NCBI RefSeq assembly: GCF_020524585.1
Contig: NZ_JAIVLK010000006.1
Coordinates: 306,094 to 370,093, forward strand
DNA: 64,000 nt
From: Celeribacter naphthalenivorans
GTDB lineage: Bacteria > Pseudomonadota > Alphaproteobacteria > Rhodobacterales > Rhodobacteraceae
Direction of reading: 5' to 3'
Below the pieces are notes generated by a model that was not told where the DNA came from, did no database searches, and saw only the letters and a list, made by a program, of their open reading frames with translations. Below, in pieces: positions 16,858 to 26,102 of this stretch. The position numbers and the translations under genes were made by a program. Numbering within the stretch: the stretch's first letter is position 1; each line of letters begins with the position of its first letter.

Positions 16858-18075
16858 ATGACCGACTTGCCCCTCACGGACACCTCCAAAGCCCGCCGCA
16901 ACGTGATGATCCTCGTGATGGCGCAGGCTTTCCTCGGCGCGCAGATGTCGATGATTTTCACCATCGCGGGGCTTGCCGGGCAATCTCTGGCCGCGAACCT
17001 TTGCTTTGCGACGCTGCCGATTTCGGCGACCGTGCTGGGCTCGATGCTGGCCGCCACGCCCCTGTCCGGAATCATGCAAAAATACGGCCGCCGCGTGGGG
17101 TTCTGGATTGGCACAGGCTCGGGCACGGTGGGCGCGGGCATCGGCGCCTTTGCCTTGATGCAGCAGAATTTCTGGCTCTTCGTCTTGGGCGGTCTCTTCA
17201 CCGGCGTCTACCAATCCTCGCAGGGCTTCTTCCGTTTCGCCGCCACAGACACCGCCGATGAGGCGTTCAAACCGAAAGCTATTTCCTACGTTTTGGCAGG
17301 TGGTCTGGCCTCGGCCATCATCGGACCGCAGCTTGTCAAAGTGACGTCTCAGGCCATGGTCGTGCCCTTCTTGGGCACCTATCTGGCCGTGATCGTGATC
17401 AACCTCGTGGGCTCTTTTCTGTTCCTCTTCCTCGACATCCCGAAGCCGCCGGTTTCGACCCATGATCTCCTGATCGGGCGCTCGCGGATGGAATTGCTCA
17501 AAACACCGCGCGTGGCGGTGGCGATCATCGTCGCCATGGTCTCCTACGCGCTGATGAACCTCGTGATGACTTCAACGCCGCTGGCCGTCGTGGGCTGTGG
17601 GTTCGAGCAAAACACCGCCGCCGACGTGGTCTCCGCCCACGTCTTGGCGATGTTCATCCCGTCGTTTTTCACCGGTTTCCTGATCTCGAAATTCGGCGTC
17701 GAGCGCATCATGGCGACGGGTCTCGTCATCCTCGCGGCCGCAGGCGTCGTCGGCATGGTGGGCGTCGAACTGGAGAATTTCTTTGTCGCCCTCATTCTTT
17801 TGGGCGTCGGCTGGAATTTTGGCTTTATCGGTGCGACCGCCATGCTTTCCTCTGCCCATGAGCCCTCCGAGCGGGGCCGGGTTCAGGGCATGAACGACCT
17901 GATCGTCTTTGGCGGCGTCACGATGGCCTCTCTGGCCTCGGGCGGTCTCATGAACTGTTCAGGCGGCTCCGCGCAAGACGGCTGGGCGGCGGTCAACCTC
18001 GCCATGGTGCCGTTTTTGACGCTCGCAGGCGGCGCGCTGATCTGGCTTTGGATGCAGTCGAGAGAGCGGCTTTAA
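16858..18075 (+). CDS. MFS transporter (YajR/inner-membrane transport type)
   Basis: A 405-residue protein with about twelve hydrophobic helices and MFS inter-helix motifs such as MQKYGRRVGFWIGTGSG after helix 2 and the second-half counterpart SKFGVERIMATGL. The fold identifies it as a major facilitator but the substrate cannot be told. It lies downstream of cobA in the same direction with 137 bp between them. A strong ribosome-binding site is not visible before the ATG at 16858. Confidence 0.85.
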   Translation: MTDLPLTDTSKARRNVMILVMAQAFLGAQMSMIFTIAGLAGQSLAANLCFATLPISATVLGSMLAATPLSGIMQKYGRRVGFWIGTGSGTVGAGIGAFALMQQNFWLFVLGGLFTGVYQSSQGFFRFAATDTADEAFKPKAISYVLAGGLASAIIGPQLVKVTSQAMVVPFLGTYLAVIVINLVGSFLFLFLDIPKPPVSTHDLLIGRSRMELLKTPRVAVAIIVAMVSYALMNLVMTSTPLAVVGCGFEQNTAADVVSAHVLAMFIPSFFTGFLISKFGVERIMATGLVILAAAGVVGMVGVELENFFVALILLGVGWNFGFIGATAMLSSAHEPSERGRVQGMNDLIVFGGVTMASLASGGLMNCSGGSAQDGWAAVNLAMVPFLTLAGGALIWLWMQSRERL

Positions 18076-18088
18076 CGCGTCTCTCGCC

Positions 18089-18952
18089 TCAGCCCTGCCT
18101 GATCCGCTCGCGATGCCGCGCCAGCCATAGCGCAGACATATAAAGCGGGCCAACATCCAACTGTCCCGCGTCGCACATCACCATCAGATCGTCGAAGGAC
18201 ATGAGATAGGACGCGATGTCCTCATGCTCATGATCGAGGCCGCCGCCGGTCTGTGTGATCCCGTCGGGCAACTCAGTGATGCCGATGTAAGAGGTCACAT
18301 ATTCCGTCATCGCACCAGAAGACGGGTAATATTCCGCGACCTTGTGAAGCGCGCCGATTGTGACGCCCGCCTCCTCCTCGCCCTCGCGCCGCGCAGTGGC
18401 CTCGGGCCCCTCGCCCGCATCCACACGGCCCGCGATGGGCTCGAGCATCCAAGGCCGCTTATCGCCCCGCGCAAACGGCCCAAAGCGAAACTGTTCGATC
18501 ACCAAGACCCGGTCGCGGACCGGATCATAGGGCAAAACCGTGACCGCATCCGCCATGAGAAAGGCGGCACGGGTCATGCTTTGGGACTCGGAGCCGTCGA
18601 AATGCTGGTGTTTGATAGTCCGGTCGTCCACAGCAAAGAAAAAGCTATAGGGAATGTCGCGGCGCAGCGAGGTGACATCATCTCGGGTCATATCGACCCG
18701 CGAGGCCGCGCGCGGACGCCCGCCCGCCTCCGCCGTCATCCGCGCCCAAGCACGGGTGAAGATCATCGGGCGCAGGGGGCGCAATTCTTCGACGCTGCGC
18801 TCGCCATAGTAGTGCACCACCTCATGCGCGGCGGCCGCGATGAATTCGGGCGACAGGAACGGCTCGTCGCCCTCCAGAACCTCCCGCAGAAAGTCAATCT
18901 CCGTGGGAGAATAACGCGGGCTCAAGCCCGCAAACACATCGCTTACGCCCAT
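18089..18952 (-). CDS. trgB: Nudix hydrolase, TrgB-like tellurite-resistance protein
   Basis: A 287-residue protein with an N-terminal domain and a C-terminal Nudix domain; the Nudix box runs GRVDAGEGPEATARREGEEE (about residues 183-202). The family includes ADP-ribose pyrophosphatases. In Rhodobacter sphaeroides trgA and trgB together confer tellurite resistance, and the same pair is seen here. The start MGVSDVF at 18952 overlaps the trgA end by 10 bases, indicating coupling. It is the last gene of the phr-cfa-trgA-trgB row. Confidence 0.87.
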   Translation of the reverse strand: MGVSDVFAGLSPRYSPTEIDFLREVLEGDEPFLSPEFIAAAAHEVVHYYGERSVEELRPLRPMIFTRAWARMTAEAGGRPRAASRVDMTRDDVTSLRRDIPYSFFFAVDDRTIKHQHFDGSESQSMTRAAFLMADAVTVLPYDPVRDRVLVIEQFRFGPFARGDKRPWMLEPIAGRVDAGEGPEATARREGEEEAGVTIGALHKVAEYYPSSGAMTEYVTSYIGITELPDGITQTGGGLDHEHEDIASYLMSFDDLMVMCDAGQLDVGPLYMSALWLARHRERIRQG

Positions 18953-19383
18953 TTCCGTGCCGCCTTTTCCGTCAGCCACCCGCCAAAGAACCCGCCGACG
19001 ATCAGAATGAACAAGACATCGGGTTTCAGCACATACATGATATATTCGCGCATCAGATCGACCATCGCCATGAGCGCCTCCGTCGGCCCGCGATAGCGTT
19101 TGTCCAAAGAGCGGTGGATCATCGTCTCGAAGGCGAAATAGAACACCGACCAAAAGGTCAGAATGACAGAGGAGGAAAACCCGTAACTATAGGCCGCCGC
19201 CATCGTGTCGCCTGCGCGTCTGCCGAGGAAAATCCAGCCGGTCAGAAGACCGAAAAAACCGACGATATAGGTCATGAGACCGTAACGCGTGCTTTCGGGC
19301 AGGTAATTCTTCGCCAGCTCGGCGGCGAACCAGGCCAAAAGGGCGAACCAAATGGCGGCAACGAGTTTTGCGGCTGTGGGCAT
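18943..19383 (-). CDS. trgA: TrgA family membrane protein
   Basis: A 146-residue protein with about four hydrophobic helices. Length, the motif TWY-like YGLMTYIVGFFGLLTGWIFLG, and its position directly before a Nudix gene match TrgA of the Rhodobacter tellurite locus. The biochemical role is unknown. It starts 17 bp after cfa and overlaps trgB by 10 bases. Confidence 0.85.
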   Translation of the reverse strand: MPTAAKLVAAIWFALLAWFAAELAKNYLPESTRYGLMTYIVGFFGLLTGWIFLGRRAGDTMAAAYSYGFSSSVILTFWSVFYFAFETMIHRSLDKRYRGPTEALMAMVDLMREYIMYVLKPDVLFILIVGGFFGGWLTEKAARKWA

Positions 19384-19399
19384 GTGGACCTGCTCGGGA

Positions 19400-20644
19400 C
19401 TACCTGCTCGGATGAGCGATTGTGATTTGTGTTACGTCACAGTTTCCCCCGTGAAAGGTCGCGGCGCAAGAGGTCAGATAGAAATTCCACATCCTGCGAA
19501 AGCGGTCGTCAAAGCCCATGGCTTCGATCTCATCCCATTTGGCGTTGAACGTCTCATACCAGCGCCTGAGCGTGATTGAATAGCTCTCGCCGAATTCGCG
19601 GCTTTTCACGGTCTTGAGCCCCGCTTTGCCGATCTCTTCGCGCAGAACGGTGGGACTGGGCAACATGCCACCCGGAAAGATGTATTTCTGAATGAAATCC
19701 ACGCCTTTGCGGTAGGTTTCAAAGCGTTTGTCCTGCAACGTGATGATCTGCAACGTCGCCTGCGCATCCGCCTTCAGACACTCGCGGATTTTGCCGAAAT
19801 AGACCGGCCAGTATTTTTCGCCCACCGCTTCGAACATCTCGATCGAGGCGATGCCGTCGTATTGCGCCGTCTCGTCGCGGTAATCTTGCAGTTTGAGCTG
19901 CACCCGCTCGGACAGTCCCGCCTTTTGAATACGCTGGGCCGCGAAGCGGAATTGCTCCTCAGAGATGGTCAGCCCCGTCACCTTGAGCCCCCGCTCCCCC
20001 GCCGCATATTCGGCAAAGCCGCCCCAGCCGCAGCCGATCTCCAACACATGATCGCCGGGCTTGACGCCCATCTCATCGACCATGCTTTTGTATTTCGCGA
20101 TCTGCGCCGCCCCTAAACTCTCCTGCCCGGTCTCAAAGAGCGCCGAAGAATAGGTCATCGTCTCATCGAGCCAGAGCCCATAGAACGCGTTGCCCAGATC
20201 GTAGTGGTAGGAAATGTTCTTTTTCGCCTGCCTGCGCGTGTTGGAATTCATCCAATGCCGCATCCGCTCATAGGCGCGCACAAAGGCCATGCCGGGGAAT
20301 CCGTCGTAAAGATCGTCATTTCCTGCGTGCAGCAGATCCATGAAAGCCATCAGATCGGGCGTCGACCAGCCACCGTCCAGATAATCCTCGCAAAACCCCA
20401 GATCGCCCTCGCGAATGAGCCGCGCAAAGACATCGTCGCTTTTCACATCGAGCCGCGCCACGGGACCGGGCGCTTGACCGCTGGCGCGAAACACCCGCCC
20501 GTCTGGCAGCGCAAAGTCCAACTGGCCGCGCGCCATCTCTTGCGCCACCGCAAACACATTGTTGAAATAGCGCGGAAGATCGTCCTGACCCTCCGTGCTG
20601 GTGAGGACCTCTTCGGCCGGAAGTTTGCTGTTGTCGTGCATCAT
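19400..20644 (-). CDS. cfa: Cyclopropane-fatty-acyl-phospholipid synthase
   Basis: A 414-residue SAM-dependent enzyme that converts unsaturated membrane lipid chains to cyclopropane or related derivatives. The SAM-binding VLEIGCGWGGFAEYA is near residue 197, preceded by SYHYDLGNAFY and LDETMTYSSALFE, all diagnostic. CfaA-type enzymes belong to the singlet-oxygen (RpoE-ChrR) regulon in Rhodobacter. It follows phr by 45 bp in the same direction, and trgA follows it by 17 bp. Confidence 0.94.
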   Translation of the reverse strand: MMHDNSKLPAEEVLTSTEGQDDLPRYFNNVFAVAQEMARGQLDFALPDGRVFRASGQAPGPVARLDVKSDDVFARLIREGDLGFCEDYLDGGWSTPDLMAFMDLLHAGNDDLYDGFPGMAFVRAYERMRHWMNSNTRRQAKKNISYHYDLGNAFYGLWLDETMTYSSALFETGQESLGAAQIAKYKSMVDEMGVKPGDHVLEIGCGWGGFAEYAAGERGLKVTGLTISEEQFRFAAQRIQKAGLSERVQLKLQDYRDETAQYDGIASIEMFEAVGEKYWPVYFGKIRECLKADAQATLQIITLQDKRFETYRKGVDFIQKYIFPGGMLPSPTVLREEIGKAGLKTVKSREFGESYSITLRRWYETFNAKWDEIEAMGFDDRFRRMWNFYLTSCAATFHGGNCDVTQITIAHPSR

Positions 20645-20689
20645 CTCACCTCACTCGTTGTTACGAGTTTAGCGCAAACTGAGATTTCG

Positions 20690-22087
20690 TCACCCTTTCA
20701 ATGACTCATAGGCCGCAAGCGCGTTTTCGCGACCTTCCTTGAGGCTCGCCACCGGTTCAGGATAGGCGTCCTCAGGCGACAGTTCCCAGGATTTTGGCAC
20801 AGCCTGAAAATAAGACAGTGCGGTCTTCGTCGGGCGCGCCTCACCTTCGGCGATCCAGCGGCGCAGGTAGGTGCCCTCGGCGTCGAATTTCTCCGCCTGC
20901 CCGTCCGGGTTGAAAATCCGAAAATAGGGCGCCGCATCGGGACCACAGCCCGCCACCCATTGCCAGCCCATGGCATTCGACGCCGGGTCCCAGTCGATGA
21001 GACAGTCCTCAAACCATCTGAGCCCCACCCGCCAATCGGTCAGCAGGTGTTTGGTCAGATACGACGCCGCAATCATCCGCGCACGGTTGTGCATCACGCC
21101 GGTCACGAACATCTCGCGCATCGCGGCATCGACAAAACGCACGCCGGTGCGTCCCTGACGCCAGCGCTCGGCGTCCTTATTGTCCTGTCTCCACGGGAAA
21201 TTGTCCCAGCCTTCGCGGTGATTTTGCTCTGGCAGGTCGGGTTCGTGGTACAAGAGATGATAGGCAAACTCGCGCCAGACCAGTTCTTTGAGGAAATGCT
21301 CGGCGCCCTTCGCGCCCTCCTCCATCGCTTGCCAGCCCGCAAACCAGATGCGACGCGGGGAAATCTCGCCATAGGTCAGGTTTTCCGACAGGCCGGAACA
21401 GACCGGTTCGGCGGGAAAATCGCGCCGCGCTTTGTAGTCATTCGCATGATGTTGGAGAAAGGCCGAGAGCCGCGCCCGCGCCGCCGTCTCGCCGATGTGA
21501 CAATGCGAAAGCACCACCTCAGCGCCACGGCGCATCGCGGCACCAAGCTGCCAGTCTTCCAGAGCGTCGCTGTCGGGGAAAGTCTCAGGCCAAGTGATCT
21601 CAGGCCGCGCCAAAGGCTCCGGCACGGGATGATCGCGCACGGATTTCCAGAACGGCGTGTAGACCTTGTAGTAGCCGCCGGTCTTGGTCGCGACCGTCCA
21701 AGGTTCGAACAGAAGATGCGCATTTGACGACTGCGCCTCAACACCTGCCTCTTTGAGCGCGGATTTGACCTCCGTGTCGCGCGCGATGGCGGCCTTGTCG
21801 TAGAGCCGGTTCCAATAGACGCTGGTTGCCCCCAGCTCGTCCACCAGTTGCAAAAGCTGATCCTTGGCTGAGCCGTGGCGCAAGACCACCTTGCCACCCA
21901 GCTCTTCGATCCGCACCATGAGATGGTCGAGCCCAAGCCCCAACCGCCATTTCGGCGCCGCGCCAAGCCCGTCGACCGTGTCATCGCGGATGAACACCGG
22001 CACCACCTGCCCGGCCTTGGCTGCGGCCACCAGTGCGGGGTTGTCGTCGAGGCGAAAATCCCGCCTGATCCACCAAATCGAAACCAT
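20690..22087 (-). CDS. phr: Deoxyribodipyrimidine photolyase
   Basis: A 465-residue flavoprotein that repairs UV cyclobutane pyrimidine dimers with blue light. The N-terminal WWIRRDFRLDDNPAL begins the antenna-binding domain; the FAD-binding part shows GRTGVRFVDAAMREM, HNRARMIAASYLTKHLL and DWDPASNAMGWQWVAG. An AAGGAGG ribosome-binding site precedes the ATG. It heads the row phr-cfa-trgA-trgB and has an RpoE-like promoter immediately upstream. Confidence 0.95.
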   Translation of the reverse strand: MVSIWWIRRDFRLDDNPALVAAAKAGQVVPVFIRDDTVDGLGAAPKWRLGLGLDHLMVRIEELGGKVVLRHGSAKDQLLQLVDELGATSVYWNRLYDKAAIARDTEVKSALKEAGVEAQSSNAHLLFEPWTVATKTGGYYKVYTPFWKSVRDHPVPEPLARPEITWPETFPDSDALEDWQLGAAMRRGAEVVLSHCHIGETAARARLSAFLQHHANDYKARRDFPAEPVCSGLSENLTYGEISPRRIWFAGWQAMEEGAKGAEHFLKELVWREFAYHLLYHEPDLPEQNHREGWDNFPWRQDNKDAERWRQGRTGVRFVDAAMREMFVTGVMHNRARMIAASYLTKHLLTDWRVGLRWFEDCLIDWDPASNAMGWQWVAGCGPDAAPYFRIFNPDGQAEKFDAEGTYLRRWIAEGEARPTKTALSYFQAVPKSWELSPEDAYPEPVASLKEGRENALAAYESLKG

Positions 22088-22108
22088 GATGCCTCCTTGT
22101 TTCAGACG

Positions 22109-22136
22109 GTTACGTCCGAAAACACCTTTTGGATCA
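22109..22136 (-). promoter_or_regulatory. Candidate RpoE (ECF11) promoter for phr-cfa-trgAB
   Basis: On the minus strand TGATCC (22131-22136) is followed after 16 bp by CGTAAC (22109-22114), 21 bases before the phr ATG. As I recall, the Rhodobacter singlet-oxygen sigma factor RpoE recognises a -35 TGATC and a -10 with CGTA at this spacing, and phrA and cfaA are in its regulon. The rpoE-chrR genes themselves are not in the window. Confidence 0.55.
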
Positions 22137-22138
22137 CA

Positions 22139-23977
22139 TCACGCGGCATCTTCCGCCTCGCGGTCTTCGGCCTGCGCCGACCACATCGCCGCATAGGCGC
22201 CGCCGCGCTTCAACAGCGCCTCATGGGTGCCGCGTTCGATCACCTGACCTGCGTCCAAGACGACGATTTCGTCGCTGTCGGCAATCGTCGACAGGCGGTG
22301 CGCGATGGTGATCACCGTGCGGCCAACACCGGCCAGTTTCAAAGCGCCAAGGATGCTTTGTTCCGTGCGGGTGTCCAAGGCCGAGGTCGCCTCGTCCAAC
22401 AGCAAAATCGGCGGGTCTTTCAACAGCGTGCGCGCGATGCCGACGCGTTGTTTTTCCCCGCCGGAGAGTTTCAATCCCCGCTCGCCCACCTGCGTCTCGT
22501 AGCCTTCCGGCAGGGCCATGATGAAATCGTGAATCTGCGCCTGTTTCGCCGCCGCGACGATCTCTTCATAGGTCGCCCCATCGCGCCCGTAGCCGATATT
22601 GTAGCGGATCGTGTCGTTGAACAGCACCGTGTCCTGCGGCACGACACCGATAGCGCGGTGCAGGCTTTCCTGCGTCACCTCGCGAATGTCCTGACCGTCA
22701 ATTTGAAGACTGCCGCCCGTGACATCGTAGAACCGGAACAACAGCCGCCCGATGGTGGATTTGCCCGAGCCGGAATGGCCGACGATGGCCAGGGTCTTGC
22801 CCGCTGGCACCTCAAGATCGACGCCTTTCAGGATCGGCCGCGCCGGATCATAGGCGAATTCGACAGCGTTCAGAGTGACCGTGCCGCCGGTGACCTTGAT
22901 GTCCTTCGCATGGGGGGCATCCTTGATCTCCGCCGGTTGGTGCAGCAGGTCGAACATCTCTTCCATATCCACCAGAGCCTGCCGGATTTCGCGGTAGACC
23001 GTGCCGAGGAAATTCAAAGGCATGGTGATCTGGATCATATAGGCGTTAACCATGACGAAATCGCCGACGGTCATCTGACCGTTCTGCACCCCGATGGCGG
23101 CCATGACCATGACGATCACCAGCCCCCCGGTGATGAAGAACGACTGGCCGAAGTTCAGAAACCCCAGTGAATAGGCGGTCTTGTTGGCAGCGACCTCATA
23201 GGCCTCCATCGCCTTGTCGTAGCGCGCCGCTTCGCGTTTCTCGGCGACGAAATACTTCACCGTTTCAAAATTCAACAGGCTGTCGACGGCCTTTTGGTTC
23301 GCGTCCGTGTCCTGATCGTTCATCTCTTTGCGCAGTTTAACGCGCCACTCGGTGACCGTGAAAGTGAACCAAATGTAGATCGCGATCGTCGCCAAGAGCA
23401 CGAGCATATAGGTCGGTCCGAAGGCAAAAGAGACCACCACCAAAACCATCAAAAGCTCAAGCGCCAGAGGCCCGATGGAGAACACCAGAAAGCGCAACAA
23501 AAAGGCCACGCCTTTCACACCGCGCTCGATGATCCGCGACAGGCCACCGGTCTTGCGGGTGATGTGATAGCGCATCGAAAGCGCGTGGATGTGGTTGAAA
23601 GTCTCAAGCGCCAATTGCCGGAGCGCCGATTGCGCCACGGGCGAAAAGATCACGTCTCTGAGCTGGTTGAACCCGTTGGTCATGAGCCGCGCCATGCCGT
23701 AGGCCACCGTCAGCCCGACGGCACCCGCGCCCAGCATCCAGGCGGCAGATTGCCCCTCGCCCGCGAGCGCATCCACCGCGGACTTGTAAAGCACCGGCGT
23801 GCCCACCGTGACCAGTTTCGCGGCCAGCAAAAACACCATGGCGACGATCACCCGCGCCTTGGTTTTGCCGGCATCTTCCGCCGTTTTGTCTGGCCAGAAA
23901 TAGGGAATGACCGCCCGGATCACCGCCCAGCCGTTTTTGGGTCCATCGGTCACTCTCAAAGGGCGATTGCCGCGCAT
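22139..23977 (-). CDS. ATM1-type ABC transporter (permease-ATPase fusion)
   Basis: A 612-residue half-transporter: about six membrane helices over residues 40-330, then an ATPase with Walker A GHSGSGKST, signature LSGGEKQR and Walker B ILLLDEATSALD. The segments NFETVKYFVAEKREAARYD and PLNFLGTVYREIRQALVDME are typical of the Atm1/HMT1 group, which export glutathione-linked sulfur or heavy-metal conjugates from the cytoplasm. The start MRGNRPL at 23977 is set by an AAAGG site; an upstream ATG lacks one. Its stop overlaps the -35 region of the phr promoter. Confidence 0.9.
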   Translation of the reverse strand: MRGNRPLRVTDGPKNGWAVIRAVIPYFWPDKTAEDAGKTKARVIVAMVFLLAAKLVTVGTPVLYKSAVDALAGEGQSAAWMLGAGAVGLTVAYGMARLMTNGFNQLRDVIFSPVAQSALRQLALETFNHIHALSMRYHITRKTGGLSRIIERGVKGVAFLLRFLVFSIGPLALELLMVLVVVSFAFGPTYMLVLLATIAIYIWFTFTVTEWRVKLRKEMNDQDTDANQKAVDSLLNFETVKYFVAEKREAARYDKAMEAYEVAANKTAYSLGFLNFGQSFFITGGLVIVMVMAAIGVQNGQMTVGDFVMVNAYMIQITMPLNFLGTVYREIRQALVDMEEMFDLLHQPAEIKDAPHAKDIKVTGGTVTLNAVEFAYDPARPILKGVDLEVPAGKTLAIVGHSGSGKSTIGRLLFRFYDVTGGSLQIDGQDIREVTQESLHRAIGVVPQDTVLFNDTIRYNIGYGRDGATYEEIVAAAKQAQIHDFIMALPEGYETQVGERGLKLSGGEKQRVGIARTLLKDPPILLLDEATSALDTRTEQSILGALKLAGVGRTVITIAHRLSTIADSDEIVVLDAGQVIERGTHEALLKRGGAYAAMWSAQAEDREAEDAA

Positions 23978-24081
23978 AGAGTTGCCTTTCACTTTTGAAA
24001 CAGGCGCGCAACCTGTCCTATGTCGCTGGCAAGCGCAAGCCCTCTCTGCGCAAGAGACCTATGCGTCAGAGCGTCGGGATC

Positions 24082-25365
24082 TCATTCAGGTATTTCGAAA
24101 ATTTGCCCCGGATAGATCAGGTCCGGGTCGCGGATTTGCGCCCGGTTGGCATCGAACAGACGAACATAGAGATAGCCGTCGCCGTAGCGCTCGGAGGCAA
24201 TGCCCCATAGCGTGTTGCCCGGCTGCACGGTGACCGAGGCGATGCGGGGTTTGCGGGCGCCGGCCGCTGAGGACGGAGTCTCTGCCGTCTCTGTCGCGTA
24301 AGTCGCCACCTCTGTCGACGTCTCTGCCGCAGGCTCAGCGACCTCCGACGATCCCGCCGCAATCTCGGCCAGTTTGGCGATCTCTTCGCGCTGGAACGGG
24401 CTTTCGACGCGCGCAATCACGGCGCCCTCGTCCCCGACCTGATCCACACGCAGGGTGTAACGCCCCGCCGCAACGCCTTCGAGTTCGCGCCGCCATTGAC
24501 CGTCCGCACCTGCGCGCGCCTCGGTCAAAAACGCCCCATCGAGATAGATCAAAAGCTCCGCCCAGGGCGCGGCACGGCCCGAAACGAAGACCCGGCCCTC
24601 CGGGTCATAGGTGATCGCATCGATGCGCAGCTCCGCGGGCGCCGTGCCCGCCTGTTGCAGAACTTTGACGCCTTCGTCATCGGCCATCAACACGGTCGGC
24701 TGGCCCGGTTCTGGCTCAGAGACTTGACCTGTGCTTTGCCCGGCGTCATTCATCCCTGTCGCCTCCAGAACCTGCGTCGCAACCGCCACGCCCGCGCTTT
24801 GAGAGGTTCCAGACACACCGCCCACAGAGTTCTCCGGCGGCAGATCGGTTTCATCACCCAGAGAGACCGGCGTTTTCGGCGGCGCGCTGGCGGGCGCAAT
24901 CAGCACGGTTTCCGCACTGGCAAGCTCTGCCGAGGCGGATTTGGACATCAGCCGCATTTCGCGGGCCTCTCCCGACGCGGGCAACTCAAAGAGCGCGACG
25001 AATTCGCCCCGCTCGGAGGCCTGCGCCTGAGTGACCTCTTCGCCATCGACCAGAATGGACACGGTCGCGCCCGGTTCGGCCCGCCCGGCCACGGTCGCAA
25101 GCCCATCGGGCGGAATGCGCACCAGATCGAAAGCGGGATAAAGCTGGGCGGTGACCTCGGTCATTTCCGGGTCGCTCTCTGCGGCAGCGCCCTGATCCGC
25201 AGCGCTCAGTTCCACCGCCGCAGCGGGGGCCTCCGTGCCGTCAGGTTGCGCCAAATCCGGCCCCGCCTGCGGTCGCGCGAGATAGAGCGTGGCCCCGATC
25301 GCCAGCACAATCACCGCTGCCCCGACGCCCGCAGCCGGAAGCATCCATCCGTTCGTGTTCGACAT
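24082..25365 (-). CDS. Membrane-anchored LysM domain protein
   Basis: A 427-residue protein with a single N-terminal membrane helix (AAGVGAAVIVLAIGATLYLA, about residues 9-28), a long Ala/Glu-rich, low-complexity periplasmic region with Ig-like segments, and a C-terminal LysM domain (VQPGNTLWGIASERYGDG ... IYPGQIFEIP). LysM binds peptidoglycan, so it probably spans from inner membrane to cell wall. It lies upstream of the Atm1-type gene in the same direction, 104 bp apart. Confidence 0.85.
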   Translation of the reverse strand: MSNTNGWMLPAAGVGAAVIVLAIGATLYLARPQAGPDLAQPDGTEAPAAAVELSAADQGAAAESDPEMTEVTAQLYPAFDLVRIPPDGLATVAGRAEPGATVSILVDGEEVTQAQASERGEFVALFELPASGEAREMRLMSKSASAELASAETVLIAPASAPPKTPVSLGDETDLPPENSVGGVSGTSQSAGVAVATQVLEATGMNDAGQSTGQVSEPEPGQPTVLMADDEGVKVLQQAGTAPAELRIDAITYDPEGRVFVSGRAAPWAELLIYLDGAFLTEARAGADGQWRRELEGVAAGRYTLRVDQVGDEGAVIARVESPFQREEIAKLAEIAAGSSEVAEPAAETSTEVATYATETAETPSSAAGARKPRIASVTVQPGNTLWGIASERYGDGYLYVRLFDANRAQIRDPDLIYPGQIFEIPE

Positions 25366-25511
25366 CTTCTGTCCCCTGTTTACCCCGCCAAGACAGAGCA
25401 CGCAGACCTGGCCGCATCCCCTGCGGTAATCCTCGCGTCGATCAAGACTTGAGAGAGCCTAGCAAGGGGTCTAACAAGGGTCAAAGACTTCCTTTTTTGA
25501 AAGTGTATGCG

Positions 25512-26102
25512 ATGTCCGATACGCCCGTTTCCGCGCCCAATTCCACGCCGTTTTCCGTCTGCGTCTATTGCGGGTCGCGTCCGGGCCACAAGGACAGCTA
25601 CGAGCTTGCCGCCACTGAAATGGGTCAGGCCATCGCCACCGAAGGCTGGCGTCTGGTCTACGGCGCGGGCGATGTCGGGTTGATGGGGGCCGTGGCGCGC
25701 GCGGCGCAAAAGGCCGGTGCGGAGACCTTTGGCGTGATCCCGACGCATCTTTTGCCGAAAGAGGTCGGCAAACGTGATCTCACACGCTTTATCATCACCG
25801 AGAACATGCATGAGCGCAAAAAGGTGATGTTCATGAATTCGGACGCCATCGTGGTGCTTCCGGGCGGCGCGGGGTCGCTGGACGAGTTTTTCGAGGTGCT
25901 GACCTGGAAACAGATCGGCCTGCATGACAAGCCGATCTTTCTTCTGTCCACCGACGGCTATTGGCAGCCGCTCGAAGCGCTCATCGATCATGTGATCGAC
26001 GAAGGCTTCGCGCCGCTCTCGACCTCGAGCTATTTCGAAACGGTGGAAACGGTCGAGGCGTTGGTCGCCGCCTTGCGGGCCCGGCGCGCCGAGCGGTCCT
26101 GA
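25512..26102 (+). CDS. LOG family nucleotide-monophosphate phosphoribohydrolase
   Basis: A 196-residue Rossmann-fold enzyme. The motif PGGAGSLDEFFE (about residues 117-128) is the family's PGGxGTxxE with Ser for Thr, and ENMHERKKVM supplies the conserved Arg. LOG proteins cleave cytokinin riboside 5'-monophosphates or other nucleoside monophosphates. The start MSDTP at 25512 is inferred from family length. The last 73 bases overlap, head-on, the end of the rarD-like gene. Confidence 0.92.
   Translation: MSDTPVSAPNSTPFSVCVYCGSRPGHKDSYELAATEMGQAIATEGWRLVYGAGDVGLMGAVARAAQKAGAETFGVIPTHLLPKEVGKRDLTRFIITENMHERKKVMFMNSDAIVVLPGGAGSLDEFFEVLTWKQIGLHDKPIFLLSTDGYWQPLEALIDHVIDEGFAPLSTSSYFETVETVEALVAALRARRAERS

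Noticed and set aside
21875..23170. A 431-codon plus-strand frame across phr and the Atm1-type gene
   Set aside because: It is a shadow of two well-supported minus-strand genes and spans the intergenic gap without a start or ribosome-binding site.
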